Shown here piece after piece: positions 1-13,109 of a stretch of DNA of 64,000 bases (position 1 is the stretch's first letter; every line of letters begins with the position of its first letter). The stretch comes from Aquilaria yunnanensis (taxonomy: Eukaryota > Streptophyta > Magnoliopsida > Malvales > Thymelaeaceae). The position numbers and the translations under genes are program-made. The stretch covers positions 92,545,501-92,609,500 of the forward strand of contig CM077595.1 of the NCBI GenBank assembly GCA_039654915.1, written 5' to 3'. Below the pieces are notes generated by a model that saw nothing but the letters and a program-made list of their open reading frames with translations, had not been told where the DNA came from and searched no databases.

Positions 1-7
1 CCCATGC

Positions 8-279
8 TGATGTGGTATTTTCCATCTAAAATAACAATTTTCATAAAAAAATGACTAAAATGAAACATTTTAATGAGGTTATGGTATCGTATGAGCAAAA
101 TGAAGGTTGGGGTTAGAATACATGCAAATTGCATGCAATGCCCCCAACCTTTAATTATTATTTCTGTTCTAACCCTCACCTTCATTTTGCTCGTACAATA
201 CCCTAAACTCATTAAAATCTTTCATTTTGGCCCCCTTTTTGGACGGAAAATGTTATGTTGGATGGAAAAGACCACATCA
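8..279. repeat. Fold-back inverted repeat
   Basis: Arms 8-120 and 165-279 are imperfect reverse complements around a 44-bp centre. The left arm begins TGATGTGGTATTTTCC and the right arm ends with the matching ACCACATCA. There is no ORF. It could be a fold-back or MITE-like element, or two inverted copies of one repeat. The right arm recurs, again inverted, at 4036-4265. Confidence 0.6.
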
Positions 280-360
280 TCATAGGATTATAAGGGAAAA
301 AGCTAGTTTTAAATCCCTAAAAACTTTCTTTTTACCAAAAAGACCTAAAAGCTCTACAAA

Positions 361-1072
361 TTTAGAATTTTAATCAGCTTTCACGGTTTGATACTCTTTG
401 TCATGCTCTTTAATTTTCTCTTCTATCATTTCTTTCAAAGCTCAACCGATTTTTATAAATCGAGCTTCAAAGATTCGGGTTTCATAAATTCAGATGCAGA
501 TATATAAAAATTCAATTTTCATAAATTGCATCAGATTTTATCATTTCTTCTAAATTGCATTGGATTTTCACAAATCAAGCTTCAAATATTCAAATTTTAA
601 ATTTTCAAATCTAGATGTATGAAAATCCACTGCGATTTGGAAAAAATGATAGAAAAAAAGGTTAAAGATGATGAAAAAAATGGTATCAAATCATGCAGGC
701 CAATCAAAATTTTGAAAATTTTTTTTCTGGCATGGTGGCACCATCGCCGACAAACTCATTGGTGCAGTTGCGCCATCTTGCCGAAAAAAAATTTATAGAA
801 TTTTGATAGGCCTACATGATTTGGTAGCATTTTTCATCATTTTTAACTTTCTCTTATATCATTTCTTCCAAATCTCATTGGATTTTCATATATTTGCATT
901 TGAAATTGTGAAACACGAATATTTATAGCTCGATTTACAAAAGTAGGATAAGCTTTGAAATAAATGATATAAGAGAAAGTTAAAAGAGGATAAAAAAGGG
1001 TATTAAATCGTGAATGCCGATTAAAATTCTAAATTTCTTTTTTGGTGGTGACAGGGGTAGTCGGATCGTTAG
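361..1072. other. Non-coding AT-rich stretch
   Basis: No credible coding region, RNA gene or element end was seen. It holds short inverted motifs (TTTCATAAATT-type blocks and a repeated 'ATAAGAGAAAGTTAAA'-like block near 840-990). It is the spacer between the repeat arm at 129-360 and the solo LTR. Confidence 0.4.
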
Positions 1073-2606
1073 TGTGGCAACATGCGGGTCGTTTTCAGGA
1101 GTCGCCACCAATCAGTTTTCGCTCAGGTCGATTGGATACCTTAAAAATATGGTCTGCGAGAGTTCGGGTGTTCGGGAGTACGGTTACGTTAAAACAACTT
1201 TGTTAAAAGCCTAAAAATTGGTACCTTAGTTGATTTCAATTTTGTTTTGCTTGCTTTTAAATGATTTCAGTTAATTTTCAAACTGAAAATTTTAACTGAA
1301 TTAGTCGGATGTGGATTTTTAAATTAATAGGATTCTTCAAAATCTTTGTATAATTTTTTTTAATAAATTTGATATTTCCGAACCATGGACTCTACTGAGT
1401 CATCCGGACACGGAATTTGATGAAATTTTAAATTAAATATTTTAATCCTGATATTTAATTTTATTCATTTAAAACTTTTATGTTTTCTTCAAGCCATGAA
1501 TCCTATCGGATCACCCAGACATGGGTTTTTAATTTAAAATTTTAATTCTTGATTTTTTCATAAATTTTTGTGAATTTTTTTTTGGATTTTTTTAGTAACT
1601 TTAATCTTAATCTTATTAAAAATTATTATAGAAGTCTAAACATGAGTCTAAAAATATGTTTTTTTAAAAAAATAAATTTATTCCTTTGGTAGAATAATTT
1701 GTTTATTATTTTTTTTGGATATTTTATTTTATTTACTTAAAAGTAAAAAAATGTTTCCAAACCGTGGATCCTGCCGGATCATTTGGATATGGAATTTAAT
1801 TTAAATTTTTGTTTATTTAATTAATTATTAATTTTGATAATAATTTTTAATATTTCTAATATTTTATTATTATTATTTCTATTTTTCTTGAATTTTGAAT
1901 TATTATTACTTTAAAGATATTTAAAAAAAGAATTGATTTTTATTTTTGGAATTATTTAATTATGATTTTTTTAATATTTTTAATAAAAAAAGAATAAATG
2001 GTTAACTTTTTTTTGCTTTTTTTTTATAAATATTTTTGAAAGAAATAAAATAAAAATATGTGTTCCAAAATAATAAAAGATGGTTGGCTTTTGTTAAAAA
2101 TTGATTTTTTTGTTACCCCTAAAAATAAATGGAATAAAGTTAATCATTCACATAAAAAAATTCTTCTTTTAATTTGTTATTATTTACTTATTTATTTTAT
2201 TTATTTTTTTATGGCTAAAGGTGAAATATATGAAATAAGTTTAACTATAAAATAAAATTTGCATAAAGTAAATAAAGGAAAATTAAATGACAATAAATAA
2301 ATAAAGTAAAGTGGAGATTTTCTTTTTGGTTTGGACATCTATTTAAAATAAAAGGTGCATAAATTAAATAACACATGCAAATAAATAAAGAGAAAGCACA
2401 TAAAGTAAATAAAGGAATATTAAAAGATAATAAATAAATAAATAAAGTGGGGCTTTTTGGCCATCCACTTAAAAAAATAAATAAATAGGAGGTATAACCT
2501 TCCATGAATTATAATAATAATAATAATAATTATAATAATAATAATAAAAGTTAGTTGTTAGTAATTAGTTGTGCAAAAAAATTAAAAGGTTAGTAACTTA
2601 TACTGG

Positions 2607-2637
<31 letters not shown>

Positions 2638-2660
2638 GTTAGTTGTTAGTAAAGTTAGTT

Positions 2661-2712
<52 letters not shown>

Positions 2713-4030
2713 GTTAGTTGTTAGTAATTAGTTCTGCAAAAATTAAAAGGTTAGTGTCCAAAATGAATAATCATGGAAAGATGAAGGATTAAACCAGGAT
2801 TTTACCTAGAGAGATAAAATTTTGAATTTTCTGTTACAGGAGCGATGCGACTGGCTGGGCGCGGGCGGCGTGCAGGGGCGAGGCGAACGGCGGCCAGGCG
2901 AGTGGGCGACTGTGGCGGCATACCGGGAAGGGGACGGCGGCGACAGGTAGAGAGAGAGGGCGTGACGGAGGACGAAAGGGATGACGGGCCGAGAGAGAGG
3001 GGAGGAGAGGAGGAGGAAGACGACTGCGACGATGGCGACGCGACAGGACGGCGTGAGGCGGCGACGGCGCAACAGGGGGGTAGGCGCAGCGGAGCAGAAA
3101 AAGCGACAGAGGACAGGGTGGCAAGCTGGGGAGGAAGAAACGGACGGCGGGATGGAGGAGGAGAGAGAGAGACGAAACGCGCAGAGAAAATGAAAGGTGG
3201 ACGAAGAAAGGGGGTGGTCTCAACAGAAGTTTAGGATTTTTCTGAGTGAAGGGGGAGAGCCCAGGGACTATTTCTACAGTTTTTACCCTTTTTTTTAAAT
3301 GGAGCTCTAATCTTGATTTTTTTTCCTTTTTCTTTACATATTTGGACCCCTATTTATAGGGGAAGAAGTGCTGGACTGTTCATAATTAAAAAATAATTAA
3401 AATCAAACTTATCTCTTAATTTGGTAAAATGACAGTTTCAGTCCTTTCTGTCTCTTTTGACTTTGGGGATGTTCCTGAAACTTCTGGTTGAGACAATTTT
3501 ATCTTTTTCTGTCAATTTGGGCTAGAACCGTCGGTCTGGCCCAAAATTCATGTGACAAACTACCAAATGCTCCTGGAACTTTCATATTTTGTCAAAATTT
3601 TCCAAAACTTCTTAATTTTGTCATTTTTACCCCAAACTTTTCAATTTTGTTTATTTTTTTTTATGGAGTTTTATTTTGTAATTCCTACATACATACATAC
3701 ACACATATATTATTTTTAACTAAACCCTTATAAAACAAAATATATTTTAAACTAATTGATTAAAATATTTTTAGTAATAATAATTAATTAGTTAATAATA
3801 ATAATTTTTTAATTAATTTGTTTTTGAATTTTAATTTCTTTGGATATACACACATAGATATTAACTTAACAGAATGCCCCTTCCCCAAAACTATTTAATT
3901 TAATTTTCTCTTTGTATAATTAATTAATAATAATTTTTATATAATTATTATTTTTTAATTTTTAACTAAAATTTTTTTAATTATTATTTAAAAAAAAAAA
4001 GAAGGGGTCGGACGAAATTGAGTGTCAACA
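1073..4030 (-). mobile_element. Solo LTR, Tat/Ogre-like family (minus strand)
   Basis: Read on the minus strand it starts TGTTGACACTCAATTTCGTC at 4030 and ends GTTGCCACA at 1073. These are the same termini as the LTRs at 14620, 32574, 46416 and 62682. A perfect 5-bp TSD GTTAG lies at 1068-1072 and 4031-4035, and there is no internal region, so this is a solo LTR left by LTR-LTR recombination. A minus-strand TATA box (TATAAATA) lies at 3351-3358. The GC-rich block at 2840-3230 is LTR leader sequence and gives spurious ORFs on both strands. The motif pair 'GATCCKRCCGGATCA' and 'TGACTCGGCAGAGTC' typical of this family is recognisable near 1395-1420, 1505-1525 and 1760-1790. Confidence 0.9.
2508..2711. 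repeat. AAT trinucleotide arrays within the solo LTR
   Basis: Three (AAT)n or (TAA)n runs near 2510-2545, 2604-2635 and 2663-2710 are separated by repeats of 'AAAAGTTAGTTGTTAGTAA'. They correspond to the TTATTATTGTTG minisatellite region of the related LTRs at 33540 and 47380. Confidence 0.85.
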
Positions 4031-4035
4031 GTTAG

Positions 4036-4265
4036 GTTCTTGAATTTTTAGGTTTCTTTGGCAAAGATAAAGTTTTTAGGGAGTTAAAACTAGCTTGGTC
4101 CCCTATAACCTTATGTTGACATGATCTTTTCCATCCAATATAACGATTATCGTAAAAAAAGAGGCCAAAATGAAGCATTTTAATGGGGTTAGGGTATTGT
4201 AAGAGCAAAATGAAGGTTGAGGTTAGTACAGAAACAATAATTAAAGGTTGATGGTAGTGCATGCA
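4036..4265 (-). repeat. Third copy of the fold-back arm, inverted against 129-360
   Basis: The reverse complement of this stretch matches 129-360 over about 230 bp at roughly 75-80% by eye, for example CCTTCATTTTGCTC and TTGGATGGAAAAGA. Together with 129-360 it could be the inverted ends of a roughly 1.2-kb element into which the solo LTR at 1073-4030 later inserted. No matching TSD was found. Confidence 0.55.
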
Positions 4266-4270
4266 ATTTA

Positions 4271-5139
4271 CCCATTATAATACAAACAATAAGACGCAGT
4301 GCGTGTAACTTACACTCGTCATTTCTTGGTAAAGAGTAGCGAGGAGTAGGCACCTGGCGTGCAATCTAATTCAAAAATTGAAATCCCTGAGATCTAGACA
4401 TTGATGAACTGCACGGCTGTGGGCGACCTAAGCTCAGATTAGCTTTTCGAGGACGCGGACAGCAATGCTGGACTTGGATGATGGAGTGACGGTGGTGCAA
4501 GAAGAGAAAAATGCGAGAGATTGAAAGAGGTCGAAAAGTGAAAGGCAAAAGGGGTAGTGGTAACAAGGACAGTTGAAGAAGTGTTAGAGGGAAAACGGAC
4601 AAGATGAAAGGAAGGCTGGATGAAGGCAGATTTCAAAGTAGAGGGTCGAGAAAGGTGGCACTGTGAAGATGAAACAGGCGCGGCTGGGTTGGATAATGGA
4701 GTGAGCTCTTAGTGAAGCTAGTGTGGTGAGTGCTCAAATGATCATTTGCATTGTCTTCTTAGAGTTTGAAATTCCTATTATATGTTTTAGAGCTTCACTT
4801 TGTATTCTCTCTTTGTCTCAAGTACTTATGTTTCTATTGTTTGTTTTTGTCCTAATTTCTTTCTTTTACATCCCTTGAATTAATTTTGGTCGAAGAATGT
4901 TAGGTCATCAATCAAACTGTTAGAAACAATATAGCTTGTGTCATTTAAGATTTAGATATGATTTGAGCAATAATTTTGTCTATCCTAGTTGGTTATATAT
5001 TCTTTTTCAAGCAAGAAAGATGAGATAGCTTTTGCAATGACTTCACAATCTCACAGTCATCAACTTCAATTTGTAAGCCTCTTAAGGTCATGATTGTATT
5101 TATACTATTGACATTCAATTTTGTCAGAGTATTAACTTT
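4271..5139. other. Unassigned spacer
   Basis: No gene supported. A purine-rich segment at 4440-4700 yields only shadow ORFs on the minus strand, and the rest is AT-rich. A link to the degenerate LTR that follows is possible but not shown. Confidence 0.35.
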
Positions 5140-6840
5140 TGTTTTAGTTCTAGGTTAGAAAAAATTAGTTTAGGAGCATTTTGGTTTTGCAGGGGCAATT
5201 TGGTATTTTTAGGTGTTATTGATTTTTGGAGTTTAAAGTGTTCACCTATGGTAGAAATAGGAATTAATTTAGTCTAGGCACAAATTTAGAGTCCTAAAAG
5301 TTTTATTGGGTCAATTTAAAGAAAATGAGAAAGTTTGGGAAGAAACTGAAAATTTTTAGAGGATTCTAGGGAAAAATTGGAAAGTTTGAGGTAAATTTGT
5401 CAGAAATAGAGAGTTTGGGGGCAAATTTGAAAATCTGAAAAATTTTAGGAAGTTTTGGGCTCAATTGACAAATCCTTAAAGTTTTGAGTCAAATTGAAAT
5501 TTGCACAGTATTTAGGGCAAGATTAACAGCTTGAGAGTTTTGTTGGACTTAAACTCATATTTTAATAGATTATATCCTAATCTCCTCAAATTAAATTTAG
5601 ATCAATTTTAAATTCTGTTAAACCTAGCTAATCTCACCTAGCCTCTCTTAGTATAAGTATGAGCTATTAATTGATAAAAAGGGGGCAGATTAGAAGAAAC
5701 CCTAAGCTCTTAGCGGGGAAAGGAAATACTGCAGACCCAGATCCTTGATTTTTCGCTCTCAGCATCCCAAAACCCTAAACTCTCTCCAGCCGCTGCCGCA
5801 GCCCCTGGAAGTCACGATCTCCCCTGCCAACGCTCCATCCACCACCGTCAACCTTCCACCATCCCCTCGCCATGCGCCGAACAGCCGCCCCGCGACGGTG
5901 ACGTCAAAACGAGAGAGAGGAGACATCGTGAGCTCTTCGCGTCGCAACCGCCCCCCTCCTTCCTCCTCGATCCTCCACCAGACTCGGCCGCCTCTCGCCA
6001 TCTGTACATCTGGGAGTCCCCAGCACCATCGCCGACCTAGCACTGCTGCCCGTTCATCCTATCGTCGCCGGAGAAGGAAGAATCGAGGCCAAATAGAGCG
6101 AGATCCGTTTCAGACCCGTGAACCCGACCCGTTTCCAGCTTCATCCGACCCGGTCAACCTACTTTGTTGGTTGAACTGTTGATTAGCCCCCTGATCTTTT
6201 TATTTTATTCATTCACTTACTAAATTTCTTTTATTTTTCAGATTACTCACTGCTAGCAAGCTTTTATTGTTTGTTTTTTTTCTGTCTTATTTGTTATTGT
6301 TGGTTTGGCCTTGCATTAAACAAAATGGATTCTGATTTGGTTTGTTTATTCTCTTGTTTATTTTTTAGAATAGTTTAATTTTAATTCTCATGATGCGTCT
6401 AATAGTAACATACACAAAATATTGGTTAACCAAACTTTTAAATACTTAACAAATTTTTAGGAATACATTCTTGGTGGATTTGATAAAATTCTTAGGTGGA
6501 TTACTAGTTCAAATCCGATTGGTCTGGTAAGACTCACGGCTTAGAACAATATATTCCTTCTAAATTTTTCATGAATTTAGTAAAATCTCGAAATTTCTTG
6601 GACATCTAATATTTTATATTCGATTGGTCTGGTAAGATTCACGATTTGGAATTAAATTAATTAAAAATTAAACAAAATTGAATAAAAATTATTTTTTTGT
6701 CAACGATCAAGCAAAGAAGATAAAGAGTTAGGAAAAAATAAAACTGAATTCCGGGTGCTTTAATAAGGTTATTTTAACATAACCGACTCATAATCTTAGA
6801 ATCTTTCACAGACCATAATAGGTATCTAATCTTTCACATC
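5140..6840 (+). mobile_element. Degenerate LTR related to the Tat/Ogre-like family
   Basis: Landmarks occur in the same order as in the intact LTRs: a U3-like block of 'GGAGCATTTTGG' and 'CAAATTGAAATTTG' phrases (5170-5520); a TATA-like 'TATAAGTATGAG' (about 5651); a GC-rich leader (5740-6170); 'TTTTTCAGATTACTCACTGC' (about 6235), matching 'TTTTGCAGATTAACCACTTA' at 15895; two decayed 'GATTGGTCTGGTAAGA' blocks (6518, 6620), matching TGACTCGGCAGAGTC; and a tail resembling the 'AACGTAACCGTACTCC' end (about 6775-6830). Termini and TSD are lost. The 145-codon ORF at 5745-6182 lies in the leader and is probably not a gene. Confidence 0.55.
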
Positions 6841-8008
6841 ACTCCACCGTTGCCGCATTGCGCCGTCATCGCTGCCGCATCGAGCCACCTCTCTTGTTCT
6901 CTCATCTCGTTTGGAGCACTGTTTTTTTATATTGGATAAAATAGAATTGTAAGAAAGTTTTTGAAATAATAAGGGTTAAAATTGTAAAATTAACACTATA
7001 TCTAATTAGACATATGACCATTATATCCATGATAGTGTAGAACTCTTTTATTTAAGTTTCTCCAACACTGGGTCTTCCTTCCTTGCCTCATTTCCTTTAT
7101 TTTATTTATTTATTTATTCACAAAAAAGACACTCAGATTTCTTAACTCTTTTGGAGTTTTAAGTTGTGTTAGGGGTTGATTCTTATGTCTTTGGGTTAAC
7201 TTCCTTAGCTTCTTTTCTCTTTTTGCAGAGATTTACTAATTGTTGCCTACCTTGCTAAGTAACAATATAAGCATCCATGTTCTTTTAGAAAAAAAATGGC
7301 CAATTAATTACTGATCATTATAAACAGTGAAATTGTCATTATTTGACGTTGTTCTGTAATACACAGGCAAGGGTCATTTGTGATTTTTTTTTAGACAGGT
7401 TTTATCGGCATCCAACTTATAGGTTTTCTTTTCCCCTAAATGTTTTTAGTTTTTTTTCAATTCTTTTAGTTTTAGCTGCTAAATTTTGGTAATCCCTAAA
7501 AAGACACAGTTCTTTATTTACCTGCATAAACATTGATAAGAAAGACTTCATGCTCCTTTCTCACATCCCACTGCCTTTGTGCTTTCTGTCTCTCTCTAAC
7601 ACCTTGCTTTGATCATCATTTTTCAAGGGATGAAACTTCCGTTTTTTCACTAAAAATTATAGATGGATGCTTGGGAATTTCCTTCAATATTTTCCGCCCA
7701 AGATTTCTTAACTTCTCTGAAACGTCTAAAGAGACCAATCAGAACCTATTTTTCTCATTAAAATCAGTAAAAGCTATTTTTCTCATTGTTACCATTATTG
7801 CATCACGTTCCATGCTGCTATATATAGTTGATGACTTTACTTTTTGTGGGATATTTCTAAATAATTTTTTTCTTCATTTTTCAGTTTAACAGCTAGGTTC
7901 TTTTCTTCATTTAACTGATTTATTTTTATTTCTTTCTCAAGCCTTTATATTGCCCTTAGTTTTTTTGTTGATTGAATACTTCTTTCGCAATTTTGTTTTG
8001 TTTAGAAA
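6841..8008. other. AT-rich intergenic sequence
   Basis: No coding region, repeat end or RNA gene was recognised. The ORF at 7533-7889 is low-complexity and has no codon or motif support. Confidence 0.35.
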
Positions 8009-8037
8009 CTAGCTTAAATACCTGGCGTTGCCACGGG
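8009..8037 (-). mobile_element. Helitron-like 3' terminus (minus strand)
   Basis: Read on the minus strand this is a short GC hairpin (CCCGTGGCAACGCCAGG, stem GCC/GGC with a bulge), then 8 nt, then CTAG followed by T, as expected for a plant Helitron 3' end. No convincing 5' TC end was found to its right, so only the terminus is called. Confidence 0.45.
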
Positions 8038-10294
8038 ATTTATAAAGTCAAAAACATGAATAAAAGTTATAGTAATTGTCTTATTTTAAAAAAAAACTGT
8101 AAGTAATAACATGAACCATAAGAATGTTATATTTTGAATTCAACATTTTTAAAGTACAAAAAAAACTTAAAAAGTACACGTACTAAGATAGTGGGATAAG
8201 GTTATTATCCCGTCAACTCGTCTAAATAGTATAAATTATTATAATTGACATGAATCTTTTGAAAAAAAATTATCAATGGGTTTTTGTTTTTATATCATTA
8301 GTAAAGATATCCAGTAATCTAGATTAAAAAAACAATCAATACAAACTTATATTATACATTCGATAAATTTTGCAATATTATGCTATCAAATTCACTAAAA
8401 TATTTTTATCATAATAAACATAATAAGTGAGCCTAAATTTAAATAGAACCCAATTAACCCATTTAAACTTGTCTTGAAATGAGAAAATAACTTGGCTTGT
8501 GATGATACAAATATAAAAAATAACTTAGTCCAACTGAAGAAAATTCAATTGACCTAAATCTTCTTGAATAAAAATATGATAACTTTAATTTTATCATAAT
8601 AATGAGTTCATGTACAAATATAAATTGAACTTGGCTTACTTATAATCATACAAATATTCTCTGCCACCTGTGCAAGATTAGGTAATTTCTATGAGCACAA
8701 TCGCTACATAGTAGTAAGTAGGGAATGCATGTATTTATCCCATTAACCTACCTATAATATATAAATCAGATTAATCTAAACTGTTTGAAGAAGTTTTGCC
8801 AATTAATTTTTTCCTGCATTCATGTAATTTAGCACAATTAACAACAAAAAATCCATAAAAACTTATATTCTATATAAGAACTAATACAATATACTCTAAC
8901 ATACTATATGAAATTCAATAAAAGGTTTTCGTCCATTGAATATACTATAATATATTATTACGATATACTTTTGGTCAGTCAAATTATACTGACTTGGGAA
9001 TTTTCATTGTTATACTATTACTATGAGAGAAATAGATTTTAGCAATCAGTTATTTGATGGCTAAGCGATGACTAATTTATTTTTCCTTGCATGATTTATC
9101 TCTCAATTTTTCTATTGTTCCTGTTTCTTATTTATTTTGGTACTTTTCTTGTACATCTGGTTTTTCTTTGTTTTTCTTTTCTTTTTATTTTTCTTACACG
9201 ATTTTTTTTCTTTTTTTTATCTTTGCCTCATTTTTATTGGTTTCTCGTATGAGCCTTGTCTTGTTCTGTTTCATATCAGTATTTTTTTCTTTGATCTTTG
9301 TCTCTGTTTTCCATCAGCTACAACTGAAGCTGTTTCAGCAAATGACAATTGTTCCTAAAAAATCACACATTTTGTGCAATTTGTATACGAATAAATAGAA
9401 AATAATTATTTTACTTTGAAATGAAATTGTGTTCATAATCAACGAAAGAAAATAAGAGATGAAATTGTGTTCATAATCAACAAAAGAAAGTAAGAGTTTT
9501 GTACTGCTATTGTGTCCATTTGTATGAAAACTTGATTTCTATTACTCCTTAATTTTGCCTGTCACTTGGCTTTTGTGTAATATTAATATACATTATTTTC
9601 TGCACTATCTCTTCCTTAGTTTTGGTTAAATTCTAAATGGACATTTACTTAATTGTGCATTAAATCCTTTTTAATTGCTAAAAACAAATTTGGCAACAAT
9701 TTGAAGGTCTAACCATTTTCAAACTTGGTGATTGGATATTTCCTTATTAAATTCAAAAGTTCTCATAAAAACAACTATTCAATGTAAATTATCAAATTTT
9801 AAAAGCAAATATTTTTTTCTTTGATCTCAATTTGAAACCTTGACTAATAGAATGTTTGAGTTTCCTTAATTATCATTTGTTATTCAAGGAGAGTGAATAA
9901 TTGTAATTTAAAAGTTGAAAAATTTTACTTTTAAAAGTTTAAAACCTTTACATTTTGTAATTACATGTTTCAATCATGTTTAGACACATGTTAATTAGTG
10001 GTGTAATTAATATGAAAATTCTTTTATTTTTTTCTATAATATCAACATTCCTAATTAAACATTTTTCTTTGATTCGTTCCAAATTGGTTTGTGCAAAAAA
10101 TTAGATTCCTAATTTATATAAAATGCATTTGTTAATATTGCGGCTAAACAATTTGTTTCATTAAAAATACTTAATGGTTGTCACTTGTCTAGAGGGCATT
10201 TTAGGATTTTCCTTTTAAAATTTTTCGTACTATCTTTGTTGGAAAAAAAATGCCACATGTCATTTTCTCATAATCTAAATTAAGGAAAAGACTA

Positions 10295-10299
<5 letters not shown>
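8038..10299. other. AT-rich sequence, possible Helitron body
   Basis: No gene recognised. A 38-bp direct duplication lies at 9421-9458 and 9459-9496 (unit begins ATGAAATTGTGTTC). The pyrimidine-rich ORFs at 9087-9398 are low-complexity hydrophobic translations and are not supported. Confidence 0.35.

Positions 10300-10354
<55 letters not shown>
10300..10354. repeat. (CA)n microsatellite
   Basis: About 27 uninterrupted CA units. Confidence 0.98.
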
Positions 10355-10356
<2 letters not shown>

Positions 10357-10834
10357 ATTAGATTATGACTAATTATTCGGTGTGTAACTCAAAATTTATT
10401 TACATTTTGGGAAGATAGATTGAATTCTTATTACAAAAAAACTTTGTAACTCAGCCAGTGTACTAAAAATTCGAGAGTTATTTCTTAATTATGACCAATT
10501 ATTTGGTGACCAACTTTGATAATATTTTAGTTAGATTATTCCTTTCATCCATCATGATTAACATTGAATTATATATTTGTGCATAATAGAATTCACCATG
10601 ATCAAAGTACTGCATTTTTTTAGCATAAGTAGCTATGTATTTGAACTCAATATAATTGCCATAAAAAAAATAATGGTAAAATTTTATATTATGCACATAT
10701 ATTTGATGGGTCTATAAACCATTAAGCATAATTGTATTAAGCAAAGTAGATACAATTGCTAGCTGTGAATTATTCTATGTCTAAAAGACATTTATTTATC
10801 TTTCTAAATAATATAAAAACTTGCAAGTAAGTCA

Positions 10835-11640
10835 TCACTTAGTATCAAATTCAAAGGTAGCAGCATGTGTAGCACTATCTTCTTTGCCCACCTCAAGCGC
10901 TAACTTTGAGTCCTCTTCATCTACTCCTTTAAAATTGAGACCTAACTTGAAGGGATTAAAATATTCAAACATATTCTTCATGGCATGTTTTTCACCTATA
11001 GAGCCATTAGGAAAATCCCGAACACAAAAGACAGTCCTCCTTTTACACTGAGGTCTTGATGCATCTATAATCATTGTCTCCATCACTTCATCCTCAGATG
11101 CTTCGTCTATATCTTCCATTCTTGAACTTTTCTTTGATTTGCCTTCCAAATTAACAATCTGTTGAAAAATAGGTAGTGAATATTAAAATAAGAACAATTC
11201 GGTCAAATTTTAAAATTTAAAATTTCATGTACCTTTCGAATAAGAAAATTGTTTTTTTCCTTTTAGAATTGGCATTCGATCTCCATGAACTTCAATTGCT
11301 CTTACAATCTCGTATTTTCGTTTACCATCTAAACAAGCCAATATTTCACATGCACGCGTGCACTAAAATTTAAGTCAATAATTTTAAATTTATAACATCC
11401 TTTCAAACCTTTGATTGCTTGATAGTTAGCACATTGTCGACTCTTGTATCTAGATGTTCATGGCTCTCCATGATATATTTGCTTGATGTGATTTTTGTTC
11501 TCATCCTTCACTTGAATCTCGATGAATGTTAAAAATGTACGTGACCACATATTCTCTATCATAAAGACAACTCCAGGGAGTTTGAAATATTTGAGGATCC
11601 TTTTTAGCAAGCAGACATAGCAAGCTTGACTAAGATCCAT
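10835..11640 (-). pseudogene. Broken multi-exon gene fragment, unrecognised
   Basis: On the minus strand three protein-like blocks follow one another. The first (11640-11458, 60 codons) is a helix-rich block ending QIYHGEP. The second (about 11330-11230) is a short open block reading KYEIVRAIEVHGDRMP. The third (11149-10835) is a 104-codon acidic-then-basic block containing CKRRTVFCVRDFPNGS. The third block is preceded by a good splice-acceptor-like 'TTTTTCAACAG' at about 11162. The RDFP phrase preceded by basic residues is faintly reminiscent of the region before the SRA domain of SUVH histone methyltransferases, but no domain is complete. No start, catalytic motif or continuous frame links the blocks, so a relic is more likely than a working gene. 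Confidence 0.35.
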
Positions 11641-13109
11641 TCTGAGAGTGGAAAAGAAGCACTCAAGGTTTGCTTGAAAAATCGTGTACCATCATTACTT
11701 TATATAGGCAATTGTATTCATGAAATGTATAGTAAGTAAATAACCATTTGAATTTTTGCATTTTGTTTACTTTTAAAGCGTAAATTACTATCCATTTTTA
11801 TGTGATTGACCGAAATTAATAACTGTAAATTACTAATTGACCGAAATTACTAATTTCCAATTACTGTCCATTTTTATGTCATTGACCGAAATTTCTGTAT
11901 TTTGTTAATTTTTAAAGCGTAAATTAATGTACAGCGTAAATTACTTTAGCTATATACAATATTACAATTGCCAATTACTGATTAATCGAGCCGATTAAAC
12001 AGAATAATTGTACTTTAATTGCCATTAATTGCCATTATTAATTTTCGTCACTCACAATTGCCATTATTAATTATAATTGTACTTCAATTGCCATTAATTG
12101 TACTTCAATTATTCTGTTCAATCGGCATTTCGGCGTTCAAAAAATACTAAGTGAAAAAATACTAAGTTTTCGGCACTCTTTACTTAATTGTCATTATTAA
12201 TTTTTGCAATAAAGTCAAGTTGCCATTTTTAATTCTTATGGGTAAAATTGGCATTTTAATTTTCACACTCACAATTGCTACTATAAATCATTAATAAAAT
12301 TACCACATAGCAGCCAGCCATAGACGTGAGAGTGGAAAAGACACAATCCTCCCTAAAAATGTACTGCTTTATATATATATAATTAGATTAGATGTGAAAA
12401 TCACTTCTCCAAAAATTGGGCATTTATAGTTTCATTGTTGCTCACAAAAGATTTTGCACGATTACAGTGTTCCTTTGTTCTTCCTCTTGATTATGATCGG
12501 CCTATCGTCAATACGGAAATAAGTACCATTTAAGGAATATACTTTTTTATAGCGCATTTTTCAAGTTCTTTGTCTCCTCCAAACAGAAGGGCAAAACTTC
12601 TTGGGCTGCACTAGTAAATTTTATCAACTTTGTGTCAAATTGATTTTCTCATATTTTTTATTGTGAAGCAGGAGGAGGATGAAATTAACTAAATGGATTT
12701 ACAAGCAAGGAATGGTTGCTAGATCCTACCACCTGTGGTAATTGGAAGGTAATTTTTTCTTTTGTCCAGTTGATGTTCGATCATTTTATTGTTTTATAAG
12801 AACTTTTTTTACATTTGTTTAGGGTCCTAGGACTATGATTATTATGAACAATTGCAATTTCTTTTAACCAATGGGGAACATGCTAACAATTAGTCATTTA
12901 TAATAAAGAGCATGCATTTCATAATAACAAGAGGTCCAAAATCATTGTTTGCTCTTTTTGGGATAGCAGTGTTTATTGTCTATTTTTATGCATAAATCCA
13001 CATTAAAAGAGAGATGATAGGTTCAACTTTTTTAGATGAACAAAGGAAAAGCCAATGTATGGTGAGGTTTCTTTTTAATAGTTTTCATTTACTTGTATTG
13101 GGGAAAGGT
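11641..13109. other. AT-rich spacer with local repeats
   Basis: Local duplications of 'AAAGCGTAAATTA' and 'GACCGAAATTACTAATT' phrases at 11755-11950. A small inverted pair, GCCGATTAAACAGAAT near 11989 and its near-complement near 12108, lies among repeated 'CAATTGCCATTA' words. No gene is supported. Confidence 0.4.

Noticed and set aside
2806..3234. Four overlapping ORFs in a GC-rich island
   Set aside because: Arg/Gly or Pro/Ser low-complexity products on both strands, inside a solo LTR leader.
5745..6182. 145-codon basic, Pro-rich ORF
   Set aside because: Lies in the leader of a degenerate LTR; composition-driven, no motif.
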